Origin: Chloroflexi bacterium OLB13
GTDB taxonomy: Bacteria > Chloroflexota > Anaerolineae > Aggregatilineales > Phototrophicaceae
NCBI GenBank assembly: GCA_001567485.1
Contig: JZRA01000062.1
Coordinates: 29,644-93,643, forward strand
DNA length: 64,000 bases
Direction of reading: 5' to 3'
Positions 23,698 to 32,719 of this stretch are shown here, one piece after another. The stretch's first letter is position 1, and every line of letters begins with the position of its first letter. The notes below the pieces were generated by a model. It did not search any database. It was not told where the DNA came from and saw only the letters and a program-made list of their open reading frames with translations. A program made the position numbers and the translations under genes.

Positions 23698-26125
23698 CGT
23701 CGCCTATTACGACCTCTCCAATCAACACGCGATCTGCGTCCACGGCCCAGCAGCACGTCACGGCCGGTCGCACGCGCACTCCATCATTGGGCGCGTACAG
23801 CCCGACTGCCACCGAGTATCGCCCTGCCGGTAATGGCGCCAAGTCTAACACAACCTGTTCGGAAGTCACGCCGGGCGGCAGGATACCGGGCGGAAACGCG
23901 CCGCCTCCGAGATAAGCGTCGTCTTGCAAGACTGGCGGCTGATCGAGCTGCGCGTACACATGGACGAATCGGCGGAAGTCGCCCACAGCGTCGCCTTCGT
24001 TCAGCCACGACAGCGAAACCGTCAACGCATCGCCTTGACGCGCTACGGCCGGCTCAAGGCCAACCCCCGCTTGCGCAAAGTGAATCGAGGCAGACGCCGT
24101 CGACAAGGGAGCCGCCGCGTAAACCCCGTGCCAGTACGGCGTCACGATCTGATCGGCGCGTGAGTAATCGATCTCGACACGCAGCTCACCACCCCGATTC
24201 TGGGCCGGTATGCGCGTCGGCACGACGACGAACTGCCCCGGAATACCCGGCAGGTTGTGAGTCACGACATCGCCGCCGTTCACCCGAACCGTCATCGTCA
24301 CCGCCGCCGGCGCGTGATAAACACTGAGCAGAATCACGTCGCCGTCGTCCGGCGCATCGAGCACGAACTGCTCCGCGCCCGAAAGCACCCGGCCCCCATC
24401 GCGCCACCGGCACATATCGCGGCAGCCCATCACGCCCAGATCGTAATACTCGCTGGCGAACCCGGCAGGGCGCGCAGCGTTTGACCATGAATAATGGTGC
24501 GCACGCTCGCTCTCGATGTCCGCCACGTCAATGATGTCGAAGGGAGCACCCTGCCCCAAGTGAGCGACCAGCGCCGGCGGCAGCGGTGGCTCAGCCCGAA
24601 CCTGTGTCCAGTCTGGCCGGTAGACGCCCTGAAACGGGCCACCAAGCGCCACGTTGGTTATGGGATCGACCGGGGCATCAAAACCGACGATAGGCGGGCC
24701 GTATAAGGCGTCCGCGAGGTAACGGAGACCACGCGCGTCGGTATAGGCGGCAATGTAGTCGGGCTGCTGCCGGTCGAGATACTCCCCCACCGCACCCGGC
24801 CCATTACGCCACGACTCGGCGGCGTCGGGAGACGTCAAGCCAACCATGTCGAGCGTTGTGCGGCCGCCGATGAACCGGGTCAATCCGACATCATGGACGG
24901 CGACGACTGACTCCGGCGATACGTTGGTGGCAATCCATCGTGACATCGCCAGCGGCTGACGCGCGACGTTCTCGACGTTGATCCGGTACAGGTCGAAGAA
25001 GGTGATGTGCGTCCATCCCGCGAACGCAAACACGCCGACAGCGACACCGGTCGCCATCCGTTTGTCAAGCCGACTGATCGCCGCGGCCACGGCGGGCAGG
25101 GCGACGATCAACAGCGGCGCTGAGTAGCGATTGAAGTGCCAGAACGCCGTGTCGAGGGTCGCAATAGCGGCGAAACCGGCGGCCCACCAGCCCAACATGA
25201 GCAGCCCGCTGAGGTTACGCCGAAACATGAGCGCCACCGCGCCAACCCCAGCTGCAAGGCCCGTAAGCGGCGGCAGGATCCAGTGTCCGTTCACATCTGC
25301 GCCGGTCAAGAACTGCCACCACAATCGCGCGGTGTTTCCAAGGATGCGGTCGGCCACGTAGCCGAAGTCGAAGGGAATAATCGAGAACAGTGACTTGGAC
25401 TGCCCGCCCGACGACCCCACGCCGCCGGTGACGATGAGGTTCAGCGCGGGTTGCAGGCCGGCAGCGGCCAGCAGCGCGATGAACACGAGCGCAGCAGTAC
25501 GCCACTTTCGCTGCGCCACGGCACGGCCCGCGAATATAATTCCGGCCAGAACCGCGAAGGCAGCTGCTTCAGGGCGGCTCACGGCGAGAAGCGCCGCCAC
25601 GACAGCGAACGGCACAGCGGACGCCCGGTCGAACGTCAACAGCGCAGCCGCCATCAGGCCGCCGACCAGAAGCGTTTCCATTCCGCTTGCAGCGTGCCAT
25701 GTCATCGCGCCGCCGATCACCGCCAGCCCCAACAGCGCGCCCGCGATCCGTAGGCGTCCCCACCGGATCGCCAGCTGCCGCACACACTCGGCCGCGACGA
25801 AGAGGCCGCACGCGCCAATGGCCGCCGCCCAGATACCCACACCAAGACCGTGATCCGCAGGGCCGCAAGCAGGGGCAAGCAGCGCCGGATAGATTAAGCT
25901 CGTCCCGCCTGACGTCGGCGGTTGACCGGGGTTGTAGACAAAGGGTTCGCCGGAAGCCAACTGACACGCGTACTGGAAGTGGATATACGCATCGTCAACC
26001 GGCATCAGCGGGGCGCCGCCGGTGAACCGTGCGCCAGCCAGCGCGTAGACGCATACAGCGGCGACAGCAGCGACCGCGTAAATCCACGGCAGCACGCGCT
26101 CGATCCGCTTCCATCCGCCGGTCAC
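23690..26125 (-). CDS. Large polytopic membrane protein, GT-C glycosyltransferase-like
   Basis: An 811-residue protein. The N-terminal half has about ten hydrophobic helices; the first loop, LMPVDDAYIHFQYACQLASG followed by YNPGQPPTSGGTSLIY, resembles GT-C type lipid-sugar transferases, whose first extracytoplasmic loop carries an acidic DD-like motif. The C-terminal half (from about residue 400) is soluble, probably outside the cell, with beta-rich segments ending in YSVAVGLYAPNDGVRVRP. No specific donor can be read. Start is GTG at 26125, overlapping the LLM gene stop by four bases; its stop overlaps xdhC by eight. Its presence inside a cofactor/hydroxylase operon is unexpected. Confidence 0.75.
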   Translation of the reverse strand: MTGGWKRIERVLPWIYAVAAVAAVCVYALAGARFTGGAPLMPVDDAYIHFQYACQLASGEPFVYNPGQPPTSGGTSLIYPALLAPACGPADHGLGVGIWAAAIGACGLFVAAECVRQLAIRWGRLRIAGALLGLAVIGGAMTWHAASGMETLLVGGLMAAALLTFDRASAVPFAVVAALLAVSRPEAAAFAVLAGIIFAGRAVAQRKWRTAALVFIALLAAAGLQPALNLIVTGGVGSSGGQSKSLFSIIPFDFGYVADRILGNTARLWWQFLTGADVNGHWILPPLTGLAAGVGAVALMFRRNLSGLLMLGWWAAGFAAIATLDTAFWHFNRYSAPLLIVALPAVAAAISRLDKRMATGVAVGVFAFAGWTHITFFDLYRINVENVARQPLAMSRWIATNVSPESVVAVHDVGLTRFIGGRTTLDMVGLTSPDAAESWRNGPGAVGEYLDRQQPDYIAAYTDARGLRYLADALYGPPIVGFDAPVDPITNVALGGPFQGVYRPDWTQVRAEPPLPPALVAHLGQGAPFDIIDVADIESERAHHYSWSNAARPAGFASEYYDLGVMGCRDMCRWRDGGRVLSGAEQFVLDAPDDGDVILLSVYHAPAAVTMTVRVNGGDVVTHNLPGIPGQFVVVPTRIPAQNRGGELRVEIDYSRADQIVTPYWHGVYAAAPLSTASASIHFAQAGVGLEPAVARQGDALTVSLSWLNEGDAVGDFRRFVHVYAQLDQPPVLQDDAYLGGGAFPPGILPPGVTSEQVVLDLAPLPAGRYSVAVGLYAPNDGVRVRPAVTCCWAVDADRVLIGEVVIGDDG

Positions 26126-27117
26126 GATAAATACGGATCCGTAAAGACGTCGATCATGAAGCGAATGTCGTCGCCAATGCAGTACAACACCGGCGACGTC
26201 GCGCCAGCATCCAGATAATCGTTGACCTTGCGGCGCACATCGTCTGGCGTCCCGACGGCCATCAGTGCCAACAGCACTTCCTCCGGCACAAGATGAGCCG
26301 CCGCGTCCAAGCCTGTTTCCGACGCAGTGCGCACGATCACGTCAATCAACGACGCGGCGACGCCATTCGCCTGCATCAGCGCCGGCTGCGCCAACACAGC
26401 GCCGGCGACAAAGCGCTGCGCCTCGGCCATCGCTTGAGCGCGGTTGCGATTCACCGAGCACGCGATCAACTGCGGCCGGTCGATGAACTCGATCGGCCGG
26501 TGTGTCACCGCCGCGCCGCGCCGGATTTCATCAAGCGCGGCACGTGTGTACGCCGGCGTGACGAGATAGTTGAGCAGCGCGCCATCGGCAAGCTCTCCGG
26601 CCAGCGCGAGCGTGCGCGGGGCCGTCCCTCCGAGATAGATCGGGATACGCCGGCTTTGCAACCGCATCTCATGTTCGGGGATCTGCGCGTTGAGGAGCGT
26701 CACGAACTCTCCGCTGCGAGATACAATGCGCCCAGCGATCAGCTCGCTCAGCGCATTCGTCACCTCACGCAGCGCAAGCAGCGGTCGATCACGCGCGATG
26801 CCGACACGAGCCGCTTCACCGTCCGTCCATCCGCCCAATCCGCACAGGATCCGATCCGGCGCCAGTTCGTCAAGCGTCACAAGCGACGTGGCGATCAGGC
26901 CAGCATTCCGCGTCCACGGATCCAGCACGCTCGCGCCCAGCTTGATGCGCGTCGTGACAGCGCCAAACGCGGCGAGAACGACCAGCGAATCGCGCAGCAG
27001 CACTCGTTCCGCCTGCCAAATGGCTTCAAATCCACGGAGTTCCGCGTACTGCACTACCCGTATAGCGTCCGGCAGCGGCATTTGAACGGGAAGGAACAGG
27101 CCCAACCGCTTGAACAT
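26122..27117 (-). CDS. LLM-class (probably F420-dependent) oxidoreductase
   Basis: A 331-residue TIM-barrel protein of the luciferase-like monooxygenase family. The start LGLFLPVQMPLPDAIRVVQYAELRGFEAIWQAER and the segments TRIKLGASVLDPWTRN and RIPIYLGGTAPRTLALAGELADGALLN match the family, including Mer-like methylene-tetrahydromethanopterin reductases. The cofactor is inferred to be F420 because cofC begins the adjacent upstream gene (2-base gap) and the rest of the F420 genes follow; FMN remains possible. The physiological substrate is unknown. Confidence 0.87.
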   Translation of the reverse strand: MFKRLGLFLPVQMPLPDAIRVVQYAELRGFEAIWQAERVLLRDSLVVLAAFGAVTTRIKLGASVLDPWTRNAGLIATSLVTLDELAPDRILCGLGGWTDGEAARVGIARDRPLLALREVTNALSELIAGRIVSRSGEFVTLLNAQIPEHEMRLQSRRIPIYLGGTAPRTLALAGELADGALLNYLVTPAYTRAALDEIRRGAAVTHRPIEFIDRPQLIACSVNRNRAQAMAEAQRFVAGAVLAQPALMQANGVAASLIDVIVRTASETGLDAAAHLVPEEVLLALMAVGTPDDVRRKVNDYLDAGATSPVLYCIGDDIRFMIDVFTDPYLS

Positions 27118-27119
27118 GC

Positions 27120-27803
27120 CTAGCCCATCATCCGCCGTTCGAATGCGAATTGCAACTGATCGAACGCCTCGGCGAGCGTTACGCCGTCCGGCACAGCGTG
27201 ACCGAAGACGACCTGATAGAACGCATTGATGTCCTCAGGGACGTCGAGGTCATACTGAAGGTTCAGCGAGTCGTATTCGGCGACGTGTACACCGAGCGCG
27301 CGGGCCTGTGCGAGGTGCCGCTGATAGCTCTGCGGCCCGTAGTCGTATTCAATCAGTCCGGGCGGCCTGACCAAGAGCGCGTTCGTCCCATCATGGGAAC
27401 GATCAGTAGCGATAACCACGCACTGTTCATGCGTCCCCGCCAAACGAATCATGTCCGTGATGTCGTTGGCTGTGATGAGCGGCACGTCCGCGGGCAGCAC
27501 AAGGATCGAACCGGCGTTCCATGACGCAAGCATCTGAGTCGCCCGCATCAGGGCCGGGTTGAGCGCAGGTTGGCCGCTTTCCTGCACCGTGCGCGCGCCG
27601 AAGTCACGAGCGATGCTCAAGACCTTGTTATCGCGGCTGATGACCAACGTCCCCGTAATCGAGCGCGCGCTCCGGGTCGTCTCCAAGATGTGCCGGAGCG
27701 TCATTTCAGCGAATCGCTGGCGCTGATCGGCAGACAGCACACCGGCCAACCGGCTCTTCGCGCGGTTCAAGGGTTTAACGGGCAATACGACCCACATGCT
27801 CAC
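27120..27803 (-). CDS. cofC: 2-phospho-L-lactate guanylyltransferase (CofC/FbiD)
   Basis: Activates phospholactate (or phosphoenolpyruvate in bacteria) with GTP for F420 biosynthesis. 227 residues. WVVLPVKPLNRAKSRLAGVLS is the signature N-terminus, with the nucleotide loop containing K and R. ILVLPADVPLI, TDRSHDGTNALLVRPP and NLQYDLDVPEDI complete the fold. The GTG start at 27803 overlaps the cofD stop (GTGA), which suggests coupling; an ATG two codons later is also possible. It lies directly upstream of the LLM oxidoreductase gene. Confidence 0.92.
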   Translation of the reverse strand: MSMWVVLPVKPLNRAKSRLAGVLSADQRQRFAEMTLRHILETTRSARSITGTLVISRDNKVLSIARDFGARTVQESGQPALNPALMRATQMLASWNAGSILVLPADVPLITANDITDMIRLAGTHEQCVVIATDRSHDGTNALLVRPPGLIEYDYGPQSYQRHLAQARALGVHVAEYDSLNLQYDLDVPEDINAFYQVVFGHAVPDGVTLAEAFDQLQFAFERRMMG

Positions 27804-28741
27804 CGGATCCGCTCCCCGATATAGCCGAGCACTTCACCAGCAAAACGCTCGCGATCCGCCGGCTCAAGCATCAACGTATCCCGCTGAATTATGTTCATCC
27901 CATCACACGTGAACTCAGGATTACGTACATCGTCCACGAAATCGGTCAGCAGCGCCCCGTAGAAGCCAGCGACACTGCGGGCGCTTACCGCTAGACCCTG
28001 CTCGGCCATCAGCTTGGCCGCCGGCCCTTTGACCGCTTTACCGCCGATAACCGGCGTCACCGCGACACGCGGCACGTCACGCCCAAGCAGTCGTTCGCGT
28101 ATGTCACCGACCGCCAGAATCGGCCCGATCGACAGCCACGGGTTAGAGGGCGCAAAGACGATACAGGTCGCCCAGTCGATGGCCTCGGCGACCGCGGTGG
28201 TGACACGTGCGTCCTCCGCGCCCACGTAGCGGATGAACTTGACTTCGGGCTGCCAGCGGTGACGGACAAAATACTCTTGAAAGTCAAGCTCGCCGTAATC
28301 GGACGTGATGACCCGCGTCGGCACCGGAGCATCCGTCACCGGCAGAATGTCAATGTCGACCCCCATCGCCCGCGCAAGTTCAGCGGTCGCTTGCGTGAGC
28401 GTCGCGCCGTCGGCCATCCGCTGTGTGCGATACATGTGCGTCGCTAGGTCTCTGTCCGTAAGCCGGAACCACGTATCGTCACCCAACCCCGTCAAGGCGT
28501 CCAGCACCGTAGTGGTATCACCCGCCACGCCCCACCCGTTGACCGGGTCTACCCGCCCTGCGAGGGTATAGAGCACGGTGTCGGAATCAGGGCAAATCCT
28601 CAAGCCGTAACGCCGGAAGTCGTCACCGACATTGACAACGATCCTCAGCGAGCCGGGCGGAAGACAGCGGCTCAAGCCATGCGCCATTTTCGCGCCGCCT
28701 ACGCCGCCAACAAAGAGTACGACGCGCAGTTCTGAACTCAT
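27800..28741 (-). CDS. cofD: 2-phospho-L-lactate transferase (CofD/FbiA)
   Basis: Transfers the phospholactyl-type group from the CofC product to FO, making F420-0 (or dehydro-F420-0). About 313 residues. The GTP/substrate motif [16 protein letters not shown] opens the protein. [28 protein letters not shown], then [15 protein letters not shown] and [15 protein letters not shown], are CofD hallmarks; [13 protein letters not shown] is near the end. The ATG at 28741 overlaps the nitroreductase stop by four bases (ATGA); a GTG six bases earlier is possible. Confidence 0.95.
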   Translation of the reverse strand: MSSELRVVLFVGGVGGAKMAHGLSRCLPPGSLRIVVNVGDDFRRYGLRICPDSDTVLYTLAGRVDPVNGWGVAGDTTTVLDALTGLGDDTWFRLTDRDLATHMYRTQRMADGATLTQATAELARAMGVDIDILPVTDAPVPTRVITSDYGELDFQEYFVRHRWQPEVKFIRYVGAEDARVTTAVAEAIDWATCIVFAPSNPWLSIGPILAVGDIRERLLGRDVPRVAVTPVIGGKAVKGPAAKLMAEQGLAVSARSVAGFYGALLTDFVDDVRNPEFTCDGMNIIQRDTLMLEPADRERFAGEVLGYIGERIR

Positions 28742-29373
28742 CGCCACACAACACTCTCTTCTAAAGGGTTTCGCGCTCGTGACCGGCTCTCGGCCGGCAC
28801 ACCAATCGTAATGATCGCCTGCGGCTCCCAGTCCGCATCCAGTTCCAGCGCCGCGCGCACGACGTCTTCACAGAACAGCGGCGCGCACATCCAGCACGCG
28901 CCCAGCCCGTGTGCGTGTGCGCTGAGCAGAAGGTTTTGCCCCGCCATCGCCACGCTCTGTACCGCCATCGTGCGCTCGTGAGCGGCGCGAACCGGATCAG
29001 GATACGCATCCATGTCACGCATCGTCAGGCACAGCACAATGAGGACGGGCGCGCCGGTCAAGCGGGCATACGACCGGCCGGCGTCAGCATCAATGACCTC
29101 TTGGGGTACGCCGTCGCGCGCGAGATCGACGCGCAGTCGTTCACCCATCGCCGCGGCTAACGTCCGCTTCATCGCGTCGTCCTCGATCACGGCGAAGCGC
29201 CACGGCTGGCGATTGTGTGCGGACGGCGCACGAATCGCCGCATCGAGCAGTGCGGTGACAACCTCACGCGGCACACGCTCGTCCGTATAGCGCCGGATCG
29301 AGCGTCTCGCGTAGATCGTTGCCATCAACGGCTCGACCTGTTCGCGACCGTCGGGACTAGCGATAGAGGTCAT
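28738..29373 (-). CDS. Nitroreductase-family protein, FbiB C-terminal-like (dehydro-F420-0 reductase candidate)
   Basis: A 211-residue FMN-binding nitroreductase-fold protein. [35 protein letters not shown] and [17 protein letters not shown] are family motifs. In mycobacteria, FbiB is a two-domain protein: a CofE-like ligase followed by just such a nitroreductase domain that reduces dehydro-F420-0. Here the two parts are adjacent separate genes (cofE immediately upstream, 17-base overlap), followed by cofD. I therefore infer the same reductase role; a general nitroreductase is the alternative. Confidence 0.85.
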   Translation of the reverse strand: MTSIASPDGREQVEPLMATIYARRSIRRYTDERVPREVVTALLDAAIRAPSAHNRQPWRFAVIEDDAMKRTLAAAMGERLRVDLARDGVPQEVIDADAGRSYARLTGAPVLIVLCLTMRDMDAYPDPVRAAHERTMAVQSVAMAGQNLLLSAHAHGLGACWMCAPLFCEDVVRAALELDADWEPQAIITIGVPAESRSRARNPLEESVVWR

Positions 29374-30121
29374 GTTGGGGCTGTCGATTCAAATCCGCCG
29401 CCGTGCCATACGGCCCGACTGACGGGATGCCGCGCACGAGAACAACCGGGAATCCATCCGCGCCTTCGCCGCAAATCAGATGCGCCGCCGATGCGAGTAA
29501 GTCGCCATACCCGCTGACCGTCACGCGGAGGGTGCGCCCGTACAGGTCTTCGCTTCCGCGCAGATCGAGCACCGTGGTTACGCCCGCCGCGCCGATCGCC
29601 ACGCCGATATTGCCCACGCGAAACGGCCGCCCATGCGAGTCGCTGATAACCACGCCGCACAACGCGCCGGTCAGCGACTCGATGCGATCGCGCAGTGCTG
29701 CCGCGCTCCGATCGGGATCGACCGGCAGCAGCAGCGCGTGCGTATCCCCATGCTCGATGTTGCTCTGGTCAATCCCGGAGTTGGCACTGGTGAAGCCGAG
29801 GCGGTGCGTGGTCACCAGCACATTCGGGGCCACGCGTGACACGCTCGATGATTCGCGCAGCACCAGCTCGACAATACGCGGGTCTTTGCCCGTCTTTTCG
29901 GCGAGTGCCTGCGCCTCCTCCGATGGTGCGACGGTCTGTAGATCGACCATGCGCCCTTCGCTCTTAGACACGATCTTGGACGAGATGACCAGCACGTCAT
30001 TGGTGTGCAGGTGCTCCCCGGCCCGCTGTACTGCGTCGACGATCAACTCAGCAAGGTCATCTCCCGCTTGAATCAGTGGAATACCCGGTACCGACCATAA
30101 CGTCACGCGCCGATCGCTCAC
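29357..30121 (-). CDS. cofE: Coenzyme F420-0:L-glutamate ligase (CofE)
   Basis: Adds gamma-linked glutamates to F420-0 using GTP. 254 residues, the length of stand-alone Cof[21 protein letters not shown], then [19 protein letters not shown] (metal/nucleotide), [13 protein letters not shown] and [21 protein letters not shown] are diagnostic. Unlike mycobacterial FbiB it lacks a fused reductase domain, which is instead the next gene. GTG start overlapping the npdG stop by four bases (GTGA). Confidence 0.95.
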   Translation of the reverse strand: MSDRRVTLWSVPGIPLIQAGDDLAELIVDAVQRAGEHLHTNDVLVISSKIVSKSEGRMVDLQTVAPSEEAQALAEKTGKDPRIVELVLRESSSVSRVAPNVLVTTHRLGFTSANSGIDQSNIEHGDTHALLLPVDPDRSAAALRDRIESLTGALCGVVISDSHGRPFRVGNIGVAIGAAGVTTVLDLRGSEDLYGRTLRVTVSGYGDLLASAAHLICGEGADGFPVVLVRGIPSVGPYGTAADLNRQPQHDLYR

Positions 30122-30798
30122 GAGGGCAGTCCTGTGATTCGGATACCCGCCGTCTTGATCCCGTAGGCCTTGTTGATATGCAGAAGTACAGGGGTCAACG
30201 CTTCAGCCGCGACAACGTTAGCCAGCGGGCCGGCGTCGACGCCGCGCATCCCCGCCGCTTCGACTAATTGGATGACATCCACTTTCGCGTCGGCGTCGTC
30301 CGAGCATACCAGCACATCACAGTCGATCTCAGCGCTTGGATCCTTGAGCTTGCCCGCGCTGACGTTGTGAAACGCGCCCACAACCCGCGCGGTCGGGCCG
30401 AGGATGCGCTGCGTGTTAAGCGCGGCGGCGCCGCCTTCTGGCAGGAACACGGTGCGAACATGAGGCGGTTTCAGCGGTACGGTCAGATCCACGACGATCT
30501 TGCCGGCGGCCTGTGCTTTGATCGACTCTACGATCTCAGGCTGCGCGTCAAACGGCACTGACACGACGACGATGTCCGCGGCCGCGGCGGCGTCCGGGTT
30601 CGCCATACCGGTCAGGTAGTCGCCGCCCAGTTCTTGGTTCCATTCCTCGCAGCGCGCCGCCGCCCTTTGCGCATCGCGGGAACCGATCAGCACGCGATAC
30701 CCGTTGAGCGCCCAGCGAACCGCCAGCCCACCGCCTTCTTTGCCCGTGCCGCCAATAACTGCCACAGTGACCATGATACCGCTGTCACTTTCGATCAT
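30118..30798 (-). CDS. npdG: NADPH-dependent F420 reductase (F420H2:NADP oxidoreductase)
   Basis: Transfers hydride between NADPH and F420. About 226 residues. The Rossmann motif VAVIGGTGKEGGGLAVRWALNG starts near residue 9; IGSRD is the NADPH-phosphate contact. VVVSVPF, VDLTVPL and GAFHNVSAGKL are typical of the Fno/NpdG group. I chose the ATG at 30798 because AAAGGA lies six bases upstream; an ATG at 30774 directly before the Rossmann fold is the alternative. This is the first gene of the long minus-strand F420/hydroxylase run; a promoter should lie between 30799 and 30882 but I see no clear boxes. Confidence 0.92.
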   Translation of the reverse strand: MIESDSGIMVTVAVIGGTGKEGGGLAVRWALNGYRVLIGSRDAQRAAARCEEWNQELGGDYLTGMANPDAAAAADIVVVSVPFDAQPEIVESIKAQAAGKIVVDLTVPLKPPHVRTVFLPEGGAAALNTQRILGPTARVVGAFHNVSAGKLKDPSAEIDCDVLVCSDDADAKVDVIQLVEAAGMRGVDAGPLANVVAAEALTPVLLHINKAYGIKTAGIRITGLPS

Positions 30799-30882
30799 GA
30801 TTATCCTTTCAAATGACGCTTCGCTTGCTGTCGTAAACTCCACCATTATAGACCGTCCGCGGACAGCCTTTGATTAACGCCA

Positions 30883-31296
30883 TCACCTCAAGCGTAAGTA
30901 CAGATCGTCCACGGTTCGCGCCGCCTGAAACGAATCCCAGCGGGTACGAATAAACGAGATGCGATGTTTCGCCGGGTTAGAAACGGGTGGATGTTTGCGA
31001 GTAACCGGGCCAAGCGCGACGCGATAGTAAACGGCCTGTGCGCGCGGATGGTCTTGTTCGTCCGGCAGCACCCAACTGCGATAGCTCAACTCGATCCCCG
31101 TCACCCGCGCGTAACAGTGCACCGCGCCGTTCAACGCGCCGAATGCCCGGCTGAAGAAGAAGGCAAGATACGCCGCCTCGATGCCTTCAGGAAACTGCCC
31201 GGCCGGGATTCGATACCACCGTTCATCACGCAGGCGCGCGAAATCGCGCTTGCGGTTGATTACGCAAACAAGGACGCGCTCGTCGGGATCGATCAC
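30883..31296 (-). CDS. Conserved hypothetical protein (WYRIP motif)
   Basis: A 137-residue protein I cannot assign. It has no signal peptide or membrane segment. Distinct features are RDERWYRIPAGQFP, then EAAYLAFFFSRAFG, then YYRVALG and HRISFIRTRWDSFQ, a regular beta-rich pattern that might be a PUA-like or similar small barrel. Start is GTG at 31296, overlapping the next gene's stop by four bases (GTGA), so it is coupled to the 79-residue protein and through it to the glycosyltransferase. Confidence 0.7.
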   Translation of the reverse strand: MIDPDERVLVCVINRKRDFARLRDERWYRIPAGQFPEGIEAAYLAFFFSRAFGALNGAVHCYARVTGIELSYRSWVLPDEQDHPRAQAVYYRVALGPVTRKHPPVSNPAKHRISFIRTRWDSFQAARTVDDLYLRLR

Positions 31297-31532
31297 GGAT
31301 TGTCTTCTGAGTCGATGAGATCCAGTTCCATGACGCGCATCTCGTTCAGCGCCTCGTCACGCCGGCGGAACAGCGCACGGTACTTCGCCTTATCACTGCC
31401 GTTCATCTGATCCACGGCGCCGCCGTAGGATGCCAGAAGGTCGTCGATTTCAGCGTCCAGCGCTTCATACGTTTGCACCAGCTGCTGATAAAGGTCGATA
31501 TCGCGCTTCAGATCGTCCGGGAGGTCACTCAT
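31293..31532 (-). CDS. Small helical protein, coiled-coil-like
   Basis: A 79-residue acidic protein consisting almost entirely of predicted helix: DLYQQLVQTYEALDAEIDDL and then KYRALFRRRDEALNEMRVME show heptad-like hydrophobic spacing. No known domain is recognised. The ATG at 31532 overlaps the stop of the glycosyltransferase gene by four bases (ATGA). Coding status is supported by overlaps on both sides and by coding-type third-position composition, but the function is unknown. Confidence 0.7.
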   Translation of the reverse strand: MSDLPDDLKRDIDLYQQLVQTYEALDAEIDDLLASYGGAVDQMNGSDKAKYRALFRRRDEALNEMRVMELDLIDSEDNP

Positions 31533-32500
31533 GGTTGATCTCTCCCCGAGTCCTTGTCTGGCTCGACATTCTCTGTAGATGCTACCACATACAGCGGCCG
31601 TCCGCGCGTCTCGTCATAAATTCGCGCGACATACTGCCCGAGCACAAACAGGAAAAAGAGCTGAAAACTGCCGATCAGCAGAAGCACCACAATCGTCGTC
31701 GCTTGGCCGCCGAAGAAATCAGGCCCCAAACTGATTCGCAGCAGTGCGATGATCGGGATCGCCAGCACAGCCAGCAAGCCCAACGCCAATGAGACATAGA
31801 TCATCACCTGAAGCGGGAAGAACGAAAAGCCGGTTACGGCATCCCACGCGAACCGCATCATCTTGCGCAGCGGATACTTGGTCTCGCCGATCGTACGGGC
31901 TTCGCGCACATACTGCACACCCGTTTGGCGGAACCCGACCCAGCTTGTCATGCCTCGAATGAAACGGTTGTGTTCACGCATCGTCCGCAGCACATGAGCG
32001 ACGCGCTCGTCCATCAGCCGGAAATCACCGGTATCCAACGGGATATGAACATCGGTGATGCGGTATATCACGCGGTAGAACAGCTTGGCCGTCGCACGCT
32101 TGAACCACGACTCCCCTTTGCGTTCTGAGCGAACCGCGTACACCACCTCGTAGCCCGCCTTCCAGCGTTCGATCATTTCAAGGATGACCTCAGGTGGGTC
32201 TTGCAAGTCGGCGTCGATCAACACCACCGCCCGCCCCGTCGCGAAGTCGATCCCGGCGGTCACCGCCACCTGATGACCAAAGTTGCGCGCGAAGTTGACG
32301 ATCTTGATTCGCGGATTCCTCGCGGCCTCGGCGCGCATCTCATCGAGCGATTTGTCGCGGCTCCCGTCATTGACGAGGATCAGTTCCCACGGCTCGTTGG
32401 TCGACTCCATAACCCGAGCCACCTCGGATACGAGGCGCGGGACATTCCCTTCCTCGTTATAGACGGGGGCAACGATTGAATACATTGGACGTGCGGTCAT
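31529..32500 (-). CDS. Family 2 glycosyltransferase (DPM1/GtrB-like polyprenyl-phosphate sugar transferase)
   Basis: A 323-residue membrane-associated transferase. The GT-A domain has SIVAPVYNEEGNVPRLV, ILVNDGSRDKSLDEM, FARNFGHQVAVTAGID and VVLIDADLQDPPEVI, where DAD is the metal motif. Two C-terminal hydrophobic helices (about 225-250 and 260-290) are as in GtrB/DpmA proteins, which load glucose or mannose onto undecaprenyl phosphate. I chose ATG at 32500 (MTARPMYSIVAPVYN); more distal starts add unconserved residues. It leads a three-gene unit with the two small unknown genes. Confidence 0.9.
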   Translation of the reverse strand: MTARPMYSIVAPVYNEEGNVPRLVSEVARVMESTNEPWELILVNDGSRDKSLDEMRAEAARNPRIKIVNFARNFGHQVAVTAGIDFATGRAVVLIDADLQDPPEVILEMIERWKAGYEVVYAVRSERKGESWFKRATAKLFYRVIYRITDVHIPLDTGDFRLMDERVAHVLRTMREHNRFIRGMTSWVGFRQTGVQYVREARTIGETKYPLRKMMRFAWDAVTGFSFFPLQVMIYVSLALGLLAVLAIPIIALLRISLGPDFFGGQATTIVVLLLIGSFQLFFLFVLGQYVARIYDETRGRPLYVVASTENVEPDKDSGRDQP

Positions 32501-32640
32501 GGACAGGTCTCGACAAGCGATATCGCGATCGACAGATTTTACACGGATACTGCGGCGAGTACGCATAACCTCAACGCGGCACGCCCCATTCTGCCACAAG
32601 CCGCGTCGGGACGTTAGCCGTCATTGGTCAGGTTAGGGAA

Positions 32641-32670
32641 TTGGTATCGCGAATCGTGGTCGGGTATAGT
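32641..32670 (+). promoter_or_regulatory. Possible sigma70-type promoter for the flavin reductase
   Basis: TTGGTA (32641-32646) and TATAGT (32665-32670) with an 18-base spacer, 50 bases before the flavin reductase ATG. The -35 matches the consensus at four of six positions and the -10 at five. Pattern match only. Confidence 0.45.
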
Positions 32671-32719
32671 CGACAGGCCACAGCCATCCCGCCATACTCA
32701 ACGAGGGCACGAAGACTTC

